A stretch of DNA of 64,000 nt from Bacteroides sp. (GTDB lineage: Bacteria; Bacteroidota; Bacteroidia; Bacteroidales; Bacteroidaceae): positions 29,174 through 93,173 of the forward strand of contig DXLO01000005.1 of NCBI GenBank assembly GCA_019414665.1, given 5' to 3'. Position numbers and translations under genes: made by a program. Below are positions 47,151 to 56,218 of the stretch, piece by piece. Numbering within the stretch: position 1 is the stretch's first letter; each line of letters begins with the position of its first letter. Under the pieces are notes generated by a model, which searched no databases, was not told the DNA's origin, and saw nothing but the letters and a program-made list of their open reading frames with translations.

Positions 47151-47912
47151 TTAATTTTTGTTTATAATTTCGTTTGCCAAAGCCAGGTGGTTTTTTGCTC
47201 CTGTAGAATCCGCATCATACAAGATGGCAGGTATTCCGTGGCTGGGAGCCTCACTCAGTTTGACGTTTCGCTGGATAATGGTTTTGAATACCAGTTCCTG
47301 GAAATGACGTTTCACTTCGTCGTATATCTGGTTTGCCAGACGCAGACGTGAGTCGAACATTGTAAGCAGGAAACCCTCTATTTCCAGCGAAGGGTTCAGT
47401 TTTGTCTTGATTATCTTGATGGTGTTCAGCAGCTTGCTGATACCTTCCAGTGCAAAATATTCGCATTGTACCGGAATGATGACTGAATCGGCAGCTGTCA
47501 GTGCGTTGATGGTAATCAGCCCCAGCGACGGTGAACAGTCTATCAGAATATAATCGTATTCACTTTTCATCGGCTCTAATGCCTTTTTCATAATCTTCTC
47601 ACGATTTTCCAGGTTCAGCATTTCGATTTCTGCTCCCACGAGGTCGATGTGAGAAGGAATAATATCCAATCCGTCAATATCGGTCGTGTAAATAGCTTCC
47701 CGTATATCGGTCTGATTGATAAGACATTCATAAATAGAACAATCTATTTCTTTTAAATCTACTCCCAGACCGGATGAAGCATTCGCCTGCGGGTCGGCAT
47801 CGACTACCAGCACTTTCTTCTCGAGAGTTGCTAATGATGCAGCCAGATTAATGGTTGTAGTAGTCTTACCTACGCCACCTTTTTGGTTGGCTAAAGCAAT
47901 AATTTTTCCCAT
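47151..47912 (-). CDS. parA: Chromosome-partitioning ATPase ParA
   Basis: 253-aa deviant Walker ATPase that moves ParB-parS complexes. The deviant P-loop KGGVGKTT is at 11-18, the switch I region VDADPQANASSGLG follows, and Walker B is in YILIDCSPSLGLIT. Length matches chromosomal ParA/Soj rather than the longer plasmid type. It is the first gene of the minus-strand operon. A -7-like box (TATCTTTG on the gene strand, 48032-48039) lies about 120 bp upstream, between it and the divergent surE. Confidence 0.95.
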   Translation of the reverse strand: MGKIIALANQKGGVGKTTTTINLAASLATLEKKVLVVDADPQANASSGLGVDLKEIDCSIYECLINQTDIREAIYTTDIDGLDIIPSHIDLVGAEIEMLNLENREKIMKKALEPMKSEYDYILIDCSPSLGLITINALTAADSVIIPVQCEYFALEGISKLLNTIKIIKTKLNPSLEIEGFLLTMFDSRLRLANQIYDEVKRHFQELVFKTIIQRNVKLSEAPSHGIPAILYDADSTGAKNHLALANEIINKN

Positions 47913-48123
47913 ATTAATCAGTTTATCTGATTGCGAAGTAACAAATAATCGTCGAAACTATGTATCAGCAAATGTCTACATTTCTTGAAAATGTTGATAA
48001 CTTACGGCTTTTGTTAATAACTTCGGCGAGGCAAAGATAACGATTTATCTGTAATTATTCGTCGTGGTTTGGGAAGATTAATATTTGTTGTAACTTTACC
48101 GGCGATTATTAATGGAGAAATAT

Positions 48124-48897
48124 ATGACAAACGAAAGACCTCTTTTATTGCTGTCGAATGATGATGGCGTGAATGCCAAAGGAATACAAGAACTTATCGC
48201 TGCGTTACGCACTGTTGCCGACCTCATTGTTGTTGCGCCCGACGGGCCGCGTTCGGGTTCATCGGGAGCCATTACTTCCGAGCATCCGCTTCGCTGTACA
48301 AAGATGCGTCAGGAGCCGGGACTCATTGTATATAAGTGTTCGGGAAGTCCTGTCGACTGTGTCAAACTTGCTTTGCACGCTTTGGTTCCCCGTAAGCCCG
48401 ATATGGTGATAGGAGGTATTAATCATGGCGACAACTCGTCGGTCAATGTACACTACTCTGGTACGATGGGAGTGGTGATAGAAGGATGCCTGAAAGGAAT
48501 CCCCTCGGTAGGATTTTCGCTTTGTAATCATAGTGCGGATGCTGATTTTTCTGCAACGCTGCCTTATGTGCGCCGCATTGTAGAAGAAGTGCTTGCAAAG
48601 GAACTTCCCGTAGGTAAGTGTCTGAATGTGAATTTCCCTGATACAAACGAACTGAAAGGTGTGCGTATCTGCCGTCAGACTGATGGGGTATGGACCAATG
48701 AATTTGTTAAGGCAGATCATCCGCGTGGCGGATATTATTACTGGCTGACAGGTGAGTATCAGAATAACGAGCCTGATGCTGAAGATACCGATCACTGGGC
48801 GTTGGAACACGGTTACGTGGCTATTACTCCTACGCAAATTGATGTGACGGCATATTCGCTGATGGAAGACTTGAAACACTGGAACTGGAACGTATGA
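48124..48897 (+). CDS. surE: 5'-nucleotidase SurE
   Basis: 257-aa metal-dependent nucleoside monophosphatase. The start is set at 48124 because MTNERPLLLLSNDDG matches the usual SurE N-terminus and a GGAG lies 6 nt before it. An ATG four codons earlier (48112) is also in frame. Metal ligands Asp13-Asp14 lie in SNDDG. APDGPRSGSSGAIT, GGINHGDNSS and SGTMGVVIEG complete the active site. Its stop overlaps the lpxB start by four bases, so the two are coupled. SurE acts in the cytoplasm in nucleotide salvage. Confidence 0.93.
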   Translation: MTNERPLLLLSNDDGVNAKGIQELIAALRTVADLIVVAPDGPRSGSSGAITSEHPLRCTKMRQEPGLIVYKCSGSPVDCVKLALHALVPRKPDMVIGGINHGDNSSVNVHYSGTMGVVIEGCLKGIPSVGFSLCNHSADADFSATLPYVRRIVEEVLAKELPVGKCLNVNFPDTNELKGVRICRQTDGVWTNEFVKADHPRGGYYYWLTGEYQNNEPDAEDTDHWALEHGYVAITPTQIDVTAYSLMEDLKHWNWNV

Positions 48898-50036
48898 AAT
48901 ATTATCTGATAGTAGGAGAGGCATCGGGCGACTTGCATGCATCGAACCTGATGCGTGCTTTGCAGCACGAAGATCCGCAGGCCGAATTTCGTTTTTTCGG
49001 AGGCGATTTGATGAAGGCGGTGGGAGGTACTTGCGTAAAGCATTACCGTGAACTGGCATATATGGGTTTTATTCCTGTACTGCTTCACTTGCGTACTATT
49101 TTCCGTAACATGGACTACTGCAAGAAGGATGTTGAAGCGTGGCAGCCAAATGTGCTGATCCTCGTTGATTATCCGGGATTTAACCTGAAGATAGCCGAAT
49201 ATATCAAACAGCATACGCGGATACCTGTCTACTATTATATTTCGCCTAAGATTTGGGCTTGGAAGGAATATCGCATCAAAAATATCAAGCGCGATGTAGA
49301 TGAACTGTTTTCTATTCTGCCTTTCGAGGTCGATTTTTTCAAGAAACACCAGTATCCGGTGCATTATGTGGGCAATCCTTGTGTCGACGCTGTGGATGAT
49401 TTCCGGAAGAATGGTGAGGAAACTTTCAGTGAATTTATTGCTGCCAATGGGTTGGAAAACAGACCGGTCATAGCCTTACTTGCAGGAAGTCGCCGGCAGG
49501 AAATCAAAGATAATCTGTCGCGTATGATTGAGGCGGCACGCAGTTTTCCGCAGTATCAGTTTGTGGTGGCGGGAGCTCCTGGTATTGAGCCTGATTTCTA
49601 CAAACAATATATCGACAGCAGCACGAAGATTGTGTTCGGGCAGACTTACCGTTTGTTGCAGCAGGCTGAGGCTGCACTGGTTACTTCGGGAACAGCTACG
49701 CTCGAAACGGCTTTGTTCCGTGTACCTCAGGTAGTATGTTACTATACGGCAGCAGGCAAGTTGGTTTCTTTCCTTCGCAGGCATATCTTGAAGGTGAAAT
49801 ACATTTCATTGGTAAATCTGATAGCCGACCGTGAAGTGGTAACTGAACTGGTTGCCGACGGTATGACGGTTGCCAATATAAAAAAGGAATTGGCTAAGAT
49901 TGTACCGGGAGGAAGCGGACGTCCACTTATGCATTCAGAATACGACCGGCTGATAGCAATTTTAGGAGAACCCGGAGCATCGGAACGTGCTGCATCTCAG
50001 ATTACAGCTTTGTTAAAGTCGAATCACAAAGCCTGA
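48894..50036 (+). CDS. lpxB: Lipid-A-disaccharide synthase
   Basis: 380-aa GT19 glycosyltransferase that joins UDP-2,3-diacylglucosamine and lipid X to form the lipid A disaccharide at the inner face of the membrane. The N-terminal YYLIVGEASGDLHASNLM is the LpxB signature. YISPKIWAWKEYRIKNIK, PFEVDFFKKH and VHYVGNPCVD follow. The C-terminal half has LLAGSRRQEIKDNL and TSGTATLETALF for nucleotide-sugar binding. It overlaps surE by four bases. A large inverted repeat follows and may end the transcript. Confidence 0.96.
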   Translation: MKYYLIVGEASGDLHASNLMRALQHEDPQAEFRFFGGDLMKAVGGTCVKHYRELAYMGFIPVLLHLRTIFRNMDYCKKDVEAWQPNVLILVDYPGFNLKIAEYIKQHTRIPVYYYISPKIWAWKEYRIKNIKRDVDELFSILPFEVDFFKKHQYPVHYVGNPCVDAVDDFRKNGEETFSEFIAANGLENRPVIALLAGSRRQEIKDNLSRMIEAARSFPQYQFVVAGAPGIEPDFYKQYIDSSTKIVFGQTYRLLQQAEAALVTSGTATLETALFRVPQVVCYYTAAGKLVSFLRRHILKVKYISLVNLIADREVVTELVADGMTVANIKKELAKIVPGGSGRPLMHSEYDRLIAILGEPGASERAASQITALLKSNHKA

Positions 50037-50072
50037 TACCATTGGTTTCTGTTTTTACATGGAGACTTTGTT

Positions 50073-50116
50073 GAAAGAAGAGCAAAAGTGTAGAAAAACT
50101 TCTTGATGTTTTTTTT
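50073..50116 (+). repeat. Two weak 22-bp repeat units (possible site 4)
   Basis: 50073-50094 reads GAAA, core GAAGAGCAA, AAGTG, TAGA. 50095-50116 reads AAAA, core CTTCTTGAT, GTTTT, TTTA. The step is 22 bp as in the stronger arrays but the match is poor. TTTTTGTACGAA, also seen at 35625, follows at 50119. Confidence 0.35.
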
Positions 50117-50145
50117 ATTTTTTGTACGAATTTCAGACATAATAA

Positions 50146-50236
50146 GCCCTTCATTTCTTCTGCTTATCAATGCGTTGTGAATCAGTTTGTTGCATAGCAA
50201 GATGCATATCTGAAACGTATAGAAGAAATGAAGGGC
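50146..50236. terminator. Large structured inverted repeat between lpxB and cdsA
   Basis: The arms GCCCTTCATTTCTTCT (50146-50161) and its exact complement (50221-50236) enclose 59 nt, with inner stems TCAG/CTGA (50182 and 50210) and TGCAT/ATGCA (50191 and 50202). A short T-tract follows on the plus strand. It may end both convergent genes or be an RNA of its own. Confidence 0.55.
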
Positions 50237-50249
50237 GATTTTTATGCTC

Positions 50250-51095
50250 TTATGCAAGGATAAGTCCTACCAGATACAGGTATACTACAGCTGCTGGAAC
50301 GGCCATCAAAGTACTGTCGAAGCGGTCGAGCATACCTCCGTGTCCAGGCAGGATATTGCTTGAATCTTTAATGCCGAGGGTACGTTTCATCAGCGATTCG
50401 GTCAGGTCACCCCATGTTCCAAATACTACTACAGTCAGTCCCAGTCCAATCCATACACCGGTGCTCAGGAATGTAAAGAAGTGTGCCAAAACGATGGCTG
50501 CAATGATGCTGAACACAGCTCCACCGATAGAACCTTCCCACGATTTCTTTGGGGAAATACGTTCGAACAGACGGTGTTTTCCAAACAGCATGCCGGTACA
50601 GTAAGCACCCGTATCGTTTACCCAGTTGAAGATAAAAATGGATAAGGGCAGTATAGGGTTATACTGAGATACGCTTTCTGTTGCGCTGCTGTGGTAAGCC
50701 AGTACGTTGAGCAAAGCGAATGATAAGGCAATATATATCTGGCTCATCATGGCATATGCCCAGTTATTGAGCGGATTAGGTTGCTTCTTGTACAATTCAC
50801 TGATAAACAGATAAAGTATCAGGAAGAGATAAGGGATGAATATCTCATTCGCTCCCGGCACTACTCCGATATATCCGAAACAGAGGAATAAGAACAAACC
50901 AGCCAGAATGGATATAGGTTTGTTCATGTGCGTATGCTCCATTCGGTTGACAATGTTTCCGAATTCATTGATCGTAAGTGCACTGATCAATGCAAACAAA
51001 ATTGTAAATGAAATGGGCCCTCCCAGAATACAGCCTACAAGTACGGCTACGAATATCACTCCTGTGATGGCTCGTTGAAGAAAATTGCTTTTCAC
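50250..51095 (-). CDS. cdsA: Phosphatidate cytidylyltransferase
   Basis: 281-aa integral membrane enzyme that makes CDP-diacylglycerol, the precursor of all phospholipids, from phosphatidate and CTP. About seven membrane segments are visible. The C-terminal signature MKRTLGIKDSSNILPGHGG followed by MLDRFDS, including the conserved Asp residues, is intact, with WEGSIGGA before it. It is the third gene of the minus-strand group rsfS, ftsH, cdsA. The hairpin between ftsH and cdsA may lower its expression relative to ftsH. Confidence 0.95.
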   Translation of the reverse strand: MKSNFLQRAITGVIFVAVLVGCILGGPISFTILFALISALTINEFGNIVNRMEHTHMNKPISILAGLFLFLCFGYIGVVPGANEIFIPYLFLILYLFISELYKKQPNPLNNWAYAMMSQIYIALSFALLNVLAYHSSATESVSQYNPILPLSIFIFNWVNDTGAYCTGMLFGKHRLFERISPKKSWEGSIGGAVFSIIAAIVLAHFFTFLSTGVWIGLGLTVVVFGTWGDLTESLMKRTLGIKDSSNILPGHGGMLDRFDSTLMAVPAAVVYLYLVGLILA

Positions 51096-51128
51096 GGCAG
51101 TAAGGTTTTAATGTTTATTATTAAAAAT

Positions 51129-51177
51129 ACTTTTGTCACTCAGTAAGCTCGTTTGGAGCCTTCTGAATGACAAAAGT
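51129..51177 (-). terminator. Hairpin between ftsH and cdsA
   Basis: ACTTTTGTCA at 51129-51138 pairs perfectly with 51168-51177, with an imperfect inner stem. On the minus strand an ATTTTTA tract follows. It could partly end ftsH transcription. Confidence 0.6.
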
Positions 51178-51206
51178 TATGTTATCTGTTGTTTATCAGA
51201 TGATTG

Positions 51207-53243
51207 TCAGGCTTGCTTTTCCTCATCTTGTGTAGCAGAAGTTCCGGAGTTTTCAGTCTGTTCCTTAGTTTCCGGTTCAGATGCTGTTGCAGCTTCTTCT
51301 GTCTTTTCGGGAGCAGGAAGAGCTTTTTCTTCAGCAGCCATGATTTCTTCCGAACGAGATGCCCATGGACGCTTTCCGAATATCTTTTCTACATCTTCTG
51401 CAAAGATGACTTCACGGTCTATCAGAAGCTGTGCCAACTGGTTGTGACCTTCCTTGTGCTCTTGCAACAATGCCTTGGCACGAGCATATTGTTCGTTGAT
51501 CATCTTCTGCACTTCCTGGTCAATCAGTTCAGCAGTATGTTCACTGTAAGGTTTGTTGAAGCTGTATTCGTCATTGCTGTAATAACATAAGTTAGGCAAC
51601 TTGTCGCTCATACCTGCATATGCTATCATGCCGTAAGCTTGTTTGGTAACTCGCTCCAGGTCATTCATAGCACCGGTTGAGATGTGACCGATAAATACTT
51701 CTTCGGCAGCACGTCCTCCCAGCGTAGCACACATTTCGTCCAACATCTGTTCCTTGGTTGTAATCTGACGTTCTTCGGGCAGATACCATGCTGCTCCCAA
51801 TGCACGTCCGCGAGGAACGATTGTAACCTTAATCAGCGGATTGGCATGTTCCAGGAACCATGAAATCGTAGCATGTCCTGCTTCGTGCAGCGCAATGGCA
51901 CGTTTCTCTGCTGCTGTCATAACCTTGGTTTTCTTTTCCAGACCACCGACTATACGGTCGATTGCAGCCAGAAAGTCATCTTTTCCCACTGACGGTTTTG
52001 AGTGGCGGGCAGCTATCAGAGCAGCTTCATTACAAACATTGGCAATATCAGCTCCACTGAATCCCGGAGTCTGGCGAGCCAGCAAGTCAACGTCTACCGT
52101 ATTATCCAGTTTCAATGGGCGGAGATGTACGCCAAATACTTCTTTACGTTCGTTCAAGTCGGGCAGATCTACATAAATCTGTCGGTCGAATCGTCCGGCA
52201 CGAAGCAAGGCCTTATCCAAAATATCTACACGGTTGGTTGCAGCCAGGATAATAACTCCACTGTTTGAACCAAATCCGTCCATTTCTGTAAGCAGCTGGT
52301 TCAGGGTGTTCTCGCGTTCATCATTACCTCCCATGCTCGGGTTTTTTCCACGGGCACGACCTACGGCATCGATCTCATCGATAAAGATGATACAAGGTGA
52401 CTTTTCTTTGGCCTGGCGGAATAGGTCGCGTACGCGTGAAGCTCCCACTCCGACAAACATTTCAACGAAGTCGGAACCTGATATAGAGAAGAAAGGTACG
52501 TCAGCTTCGCCTGCAACAGCTTTGGCAAGCAATGTCTTACCTGTTCCCGGAGGACCTACTAACAGGGCTCCTTTAGGTATCTTTCCTCCCAGTTCCGTAT
52601 ACTTTTGAGGTTGTTTCAGAAATTCTACTATTTCCTCTACTTCCTGTTTAGCTGCTGCCTGACCAGCAACATCCTTGAAAGTGATGCGGTTTGCTCCTTT
52701 TTCGAAAAGCTGTGCTTTGCTTTTTCCTACACTGAACACACTTCCGGCTCCTCCCGGACCTCCGCCACCACTCATACGTCTCATGGCGAACATCCATATT
52801 CCTATTAATAATAAGAAAGGAGCAATGTTCCAGAAAATCATACCAAAATAATTGGTTTGCTTTTCGTAGCTGATAGAACCTGTAAAGTTTCCGCTGTCTT
52901 GTTCTTCGTCAAGGAATTTATCGAGTGCTTCCATTGAGCCTATCTTGACATTTACAGAAGGACTTCTTCCTACTTTATTAGCATCCTTTCCGAACACATC
53001 AACAATGTTTTCAGGCTTGATGAACATATCTACGGTGTTGTCATCGTAAGCAATGATTTTACTTGCATATCCTTTGCTTACCATTTCCTTGAATTCGGTA
53101 TAGGTTATTTCCTTGCTAGCGCTTCCGTCTTCGCTCGAGAAATAAAGAAAACCAAAAACAAGTGCTATTATAACGTACAGCCAACTCAAACTAGGTCGGG
53201 GTACATTAATCTTAGGTTTATTGTTGTTTAAATTTTCGCTCAT
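51207..53243 (-). CDS. ftsH: ATP-dependent zinc metalloprotease FtsH
   Basis: 678-aa membrane-anchored AAA protease for quality control of membrane proteins and turnover of regulators such as LpxC. Membrane segments are at about 19-36 and 143-160 around a periplasmic domain. The AAA core has Walker A GPPGTGKT near 230, Walker [12 protein letters not shown] and the second-region RAGRFDRQ. The zinc motif HEAGH is near residue 451. The acidic C-terminal tail rich in Glu, Ala and Thr (about 638-678) is typical for Bacteroidetes. It lies 17 nt after rsfS. Confidence 0.97.
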   Translation of the reverse strand: MSENLNNNKPKINVPRPSLSWLYVIIALVFGFLYFSSEDGSASKEITYTEFKEMVSKGYASKIIAYDDNTVDMFIKPENIVDVFGKDANKVGRSPSVNVKIGSMEALDKFLDEEQDSGNFTGSISYEKQTNYFGMIFWNIAPFLLLIGIWMFAMRRMSGGGGPGGAGSVFSVGKSKAQLFEKGANRITFKDVAGQAAAKQEVEEIVEFLKQPQKYTELGGKIPKGALLVGPPGTGKTLLAKAVAGEADVPFFSISGSDFVEMFVGVGASRVRDLFRQAKEKSPCIIFIDEIDAVGRARGKNPSMGGNDERENTLNQLLTEMDGFGSNSGVIILAATNRVDILDKALLRAGRFDRQIYVDLPDLNERKEVFGVHLRPLKLDNTVDVDLLARQTPGFSGADIANVCNEAALIAARHSKPSVGKDDFLAAIDRIVGGLEKKTKVMTAAEKRAIALHEAGHATISWFLEHANPLIKVTIVPRGRALGAAWYLPEERQITTKEQMLDEMCATLGGRAAEEVFIGHISTGAMNDLERVTKQAYGMIAYAGMSDKLPNLCYYSNDEYSFNKPYSEHTAELIDQEVQKMINEQYARAKALLQEHKEGHNQLAQLLIDREVIFAEDVEKIFGKRPWASRSEEIMAAEEKALPAPEKTEEAATASEPETKEQTENSGTSATQDEEKQA

Positions 53244-53260
53244 ACAATTTTTTTATGAAG

Positions 53261-53620
53261 TTAGTCAATATCGGGGAGAGATGTTAATTTGGCATCTGCC
53301 CACAGATGTTCCAGGTTGTAAAAATCTCTCACTTCAGGTAAAAAGACATGTACCAGTACATCTCCGTAGTCCATTGCAACCCATTGTGTATTACGCACAC
53401 CATCCATTCCGTATACTTTATGACCGGTTGTCTTTCTGACGTATTCTTTTACTGAGTCAACGATTGCCAGAACCTGGCTGGGAGAGTTTCCCTGACAAAT
53501 AACGAAGTATTTACAAATAGTATCTTCTATATTGGTTAAGTCAGCTATTACAATGTTTCTTCCTTTTTTCTCTTGAATGCCTTCTGTAATTTTCTTTACT
53601 AAGTCTTTTGTTTCGTCCAT
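53261..53620 (-). CDS. rsfS: Ribosomal silencing factor RsfS
   Basis: 119-aa protein of the RsfS/Iojap family. It binds uL14 on the 50S subunit and blocks subunit joining in poor nutrient conditions. Typical blocks are VIADLTNIEDTICKYFVICQG, SPSQVLAIVDSVKEYV, WVAMDYGDVLVHVF and YNLEHLWADA at the end. Length is normal. It is the first gene of the rsfS-ftsH-cdsA group, a conserved order in Bacteroidetes. A -7-like box (TATATTTG on the gene strand, 53669-53676) lies about 50 bp upstream. Confidence 0.95.
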   Translation of the reverse strand: MDETKDLVKKITEGIQEKKGRNIVIADLTNIEDTICKYFVICQGNSPSQVLAIVDSVKEYVRKTTGHKVYGMDGVRNTQWVAMDYGDVLVHVFLPEVRDFYNLEHLWADAKLTSLPDID

Positions 53621-53757
53621 TATTATTGTTTCCGTTTTTATTTATTATTCATATATAAATTAATGTAGCAAATATACTTGCTTTTCTGTATATCACGAAG
53701 GAATGAGGCTTAATTCTCTTTTTCTTTTGTATTTTTTTGAAAAAAAAGCTCCAAAAT

Positions 53758-53788
53758 ATTGGTATATTATAAAAAAGTTGTACCTTTG
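53758..53788 (+). promoter_or_regulatory. Promoter of the tRNA-Gln pair
   Basis: ATTG at 53758-53761 and TACCTTTG at 53781-53788, 19 bp apart, lie 40 bp before the first tRNA. Confidence 0.65.
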
Positions 53789-53828
53789 CACCGTCAAAAT
53801 CAAATGAGGCTGACAAAACAATAGATTT

Positions 53829-53899
53829 TGGGCTATGGTGTAATGGTAACACAACAGATTCTGGTCCTGTTTTTCTTGGTTCGAGTCCGAGTAGCCCAA
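53829..53899 (+). tRNA. tRNA-Gln (CTG anticodon), copy 1
   Basis: 71-nt cloverleaf. The acceptor arms TGGGCTA and TAGCCCA pair over 7 bp, with the U1-A72 pair typical of glutamine tRNA and A as discriminator. The anticodon loop TTCTGGT places CTG at 34-36, reading CAG. The T-arm has GGTTCGAGTCC. The genomic 3' end has no full CCA. Confidence 0.93.
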
Positions 53900-53950
53900 C
53901 ATCTTACAAAAGCGGAAGTCTTCATGGAGAGGATACCGTAAATATAAGTT

Positions 53951-54021
53951 TGGGCTATGGTGTAATGGTAACACAACAGATTCTGGTCCTGTTTTTCTTG
54001 GTTCGAGTCCGAGTAGCCCAA
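53951..54021 (+). tRNA. tRNA-Gln (CTG anticodon), copy 2
   Basis: Identical over 71 nt to the first copy, starting 122 bp later. Both lie behind one promoter and before one terminator, so they are probably processed from one precursor. Confidence 0.93.
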
Positions 54022-54027
54022 CAGATT

Positions 54028-54062
54028 AAAAGCATTTTGGAGAAAATCCAAGATGCTTTTTT
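54028..54062 (+). terminator. Terminator of the tRNA-Gln pair
   Basis: AAAAGCATTTTGGA at 54028-54041 pairs with 54047-54060 with one G-T pair, and T residues follow directly. Confidence 0.85.
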
Positions 54063-54318
54063 CTTTTATATATTCTTTCGATACGTATTTGGAGCTCAAG
54101 ATAAAAACGGATTAACGTAACAACTGGTTCACGCCTTACCCGATCATTCGCCTTATTCTCTGGAGAAATATGAGTGTCTTAAAGATATCATGCGATAACT
54201 TGCATGGTCTGAGTGGAAGAATAGAATATCCCTTAGGCTGAGAAGGTAGGGGGAAGATATCTTGATTGGTGGTAATGAATAATCTGTAAGAGTGTGTAAA
54301 GCTTCAGTTTACTGAATA
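54063..54318. other. Spacer between the tRNA terminator and the small-gene terminator
   Basis: 256 bp without a recognised gene, RNA or repeat. Both flanking terminators point into it, so it is probably little transcribed. Confidence 0.5.
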
Positions 54319-54364
54319 TAAAAAAAGAGGACAAAAGATTTTATCTGAAAATCTTTCGTCCTCT
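54319..54364 (-). terminator. Terminator of the 28-codon gene
   Basis: The arms at 54326-54342 and 54348-54364 form a 17-bp stem on the minus strand. The one imperfect position is G-U in minus-strand RNA but A-C in plus-strand RNA, so the hairpin works on the minus strand. A U-run follows (54319-54326). Confidence 0.85.
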
Positions 54365-54412
54365 GGTTATGGATGATGTATTGATGTTTTTCTAAAATCA
54401 GTACGGTGTATA

Positions 54413-54499
54413 TTATCTTGTATACTGACCGTACATTGCCATTGCACTTGCATTCAAGTTTTTTTTAATAGCTTTGAATAAATCTTTTACCTGTTTCAT
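54413..54499 (-). CDS. Small protein of 28 aa, unknown
   Basis: Reading the minus strand from 54499 gives MKQVKDLFKAIKKNLNASAM followed by AMYGQYTR and a stop. The N-terminal 15 residues form a basic, amphipathic helix, with a short AMAMYGQ tail. There is no signal peptide. It has a gene-like setting: a purine-rich AGAAAGGG about 9 nt before the start, a long leader with a CCCC/GGGG hairpin (54556-54572), a possible -7 box (TAATTTTG on the gene strand, 54614-54621) and a strong terminator 48 nt after the stop. I do not recognise a family. A leader peptide is possible, but it ends before queA on the same strand rather than preceding another gene. Confidence 0.6.
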   Translation of the reverse strand: MKQVKDLFKAIKKNLNASAMAMYGQYTR

Positions 54500-54704
54500 A
54501 ATTGTTACCCTTTCTTTTGTTTTTGCGTTTACTAAGTTAATTTAGTATTGCTTTTCCCCTCTTTTTATGGGGTTAGTCTAGTTAATGTTATCCTTGTTTT
54601 ATGTTTTACAACACAAAATTACAGGGTTTTGTTTATTCTTTATTCATCTAATAAGAAAAAAATGACTTCCGATGCCCTTTTCTTGATTTATATCAAAGAG
54701 TGCT

Positions 54705-55922
54705 TCAAGGAATAAGCAGCGAAGAGTCTCCGTAGCTCAGGAAACGGAAATCGTGTGCCAGTGCGTAATCATAGATTTTATGCCAGTCACCTTTTACGAA
54801 AGCCGAAACCAGCAAAAGCAGTGTACTTTGAGGCTGGTGGAAGTTTGTGACCATGCGCTTCACTATTTTGTATTCGTATCCGGGAGCGATAATAATCTGC
54901 GTACTTGTATGGAGTGCGTCAAGATTATGGCGGTTCATATAATCCAATATACATTGCAGTGACTCTATGGTACTGAGTGTAACATCCGATTCATAGGGTT
55001 GCCACTGTTTTACGTGCAATTCTTCCTGACTGGCATCAGGATTCTGGCTGATAGTTACTCCTATATAATATAAGCTTTCGAGTGTACGTACGGAAGTTGT
55101 ACCAACAGCTACAGCTTCTCCTCGATGTGCAATCAGCTTTTCTATAGTGCTTTTGTTGACCGAAATGTATTCTGTATGCATTTCGTGACCTTCTATTTCT
55201 TCGCTTTTGACCGGTTTGAATGTTCCGGCTCCTACGTGCAGCGTGACTTCTTCCAAGTCTACACCTTTTTCTTTGAGCGATGCCAGTACGCGTTCTGTAA
55301 AATGCAGTCCGGCAGTAGGAGCAGCAACCGATCCTTTTATTTTAGAGTAAACAGTCTGATAAGTTTCCTTGTCGCTTTCCTGAGTTTCACGATCCAGATA
55401 AGGTGGAATAGGCAGTTCGCCGAATACTTCCAGTATATCGGCAAAGGTAACTTCCGGATTATCCCAGGTGAAATCTACCCAATGACTTGTACCGTGACAT
55501 TCTCCGCGTGTAGCGGTCAGCGTGATTGTTTTTCCTTTTACCGTCATCTCTTTATGCAGCGGCCCTTCTTTCCATTTCTTCAGGTTACCGATCATACATA
55601 ACCATGCGGCATGATGAGTCTGCTGGAAATTGAGTACATAATCGTTTGGCTGAATAGGTTCCAGACAAAATATTTCGATCAGTGCACCTGTTTCCTTTCT
55701 GAAGTGCAGGCGTGCCTGAATAACTTTTGTATTATTGAAAACCATCAGCATACCCGGTTCCATATAGTCGGGTAAAGAAGTAAATACAGTTTCGCTCACT
55801 TCCCCGTGACGATATACAAGTAATTTCGACTGGTCGCGTACAGGAAGAGGGAATTTAGCAATACGTTCATCGGGTAGCGGATAGTTATAATCGCTGATTT
55901 TTATATGCTTAGTTTCTGTCAT
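54705..55922 (-). CDS. queA: S-adenosylmethionine:tRNA ribosyltransferase-isomerase
   Basis: 405-aa enzyme that transfers and isomerises the ribosyl group of SAM to 7-aminomethyl-7-deazaguanine in tRNA, giving epoxyqueuosine. Typical blocks are YPLPDERIAKFPLPVRDQSKLLVY, MLMVFNNTKVIQARL, PTAGLHFTERVL, LHVGAGTFKPVKSEEIEGHEMHTEY and NFHQPQSTLLLLVSAF. It is longer than the about 350-residue enzyme of Proteobacteria. Bacteroidetes often carry a longer form. It is transcribed alone on the minus strand. No other queuosine gene is seen nearby. Confidence 0.92.
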   Translation of the reverse strand: MTETKHIKISDYNYPLPDERIAKFPLPVRDQSKLLVYRHGEVSETVFTSLPDYMEPGMLMVFNNTKVIQARLHFRKETGALIEIFCLEPIQPNDYVLNFQQTHHAAWLCMIGNLKKWKEGPLHKEMTVKGKTITLTATRGECHGTSHWVDFTWDNPEVTFADILEVFGELPIPPYLDRETQESDKETYQTVYSKIKGSVAAPTAGLHFTERVLASLKEKGVDLEEVTLHVGAGTFKPVKSEEIEGHEMHTEYISVNKSTIEKLIAHRGEAVAVGTTSVRTLESLYYIGVTISQNPDASQEELHVKQWQPYESDVTLSTIESLQCILDYMNRHNLDALHTSTQIIIAPGYEYKIVKRMVTNFHQPQSTLLLLVSAFVKGDWHKIYDYALAHDFRFLSYGDSSLLIP

Positions 55923-56184
55923 AGTGTTGAGTAGTATTTTTTTATATCTGCAAAATTACTGAATTTCTTTCGGGTTTTTGTTCTCAGTCCTATAAGAATA
56001 ACTTTTTTTATTCTTGTTTCTTTCGGAATACACTTTCTGATACATGAGCTGGCAGTTTTTTATCGGAAAAACTGCCTGAAGTCCGCTTTTGGGGAAGCAG
56101 GTTTCAAATATTTCCTATATAGATAAAGGAAAAACATTGCTTTAAAAAGTAGGTAAAAATATCATTACTCACTAGTAAAATCCT

Positions 56185-56192
56185 TACTTTTG
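56185..56192 (+). promoter_or_regulatory. -7 box of the DUF2027/Smr gene
   Basis: TACTTTTG fits TAnnTTTG and lies 26 bp before the start codon. The -33 box is not clear. Confidence 0.5.
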
Positions 56193-56218
56193 CGTAATAA
56201 ACCAAATAAGAAGAAAAT

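Noticed and set aside
53649..54099. Minus-strand frames across the tRNA genes
   Set aside because: They repeat the same peptide because the tRNA genes are duplicated. They have no start signals and the tRNA structure explains the sequence.
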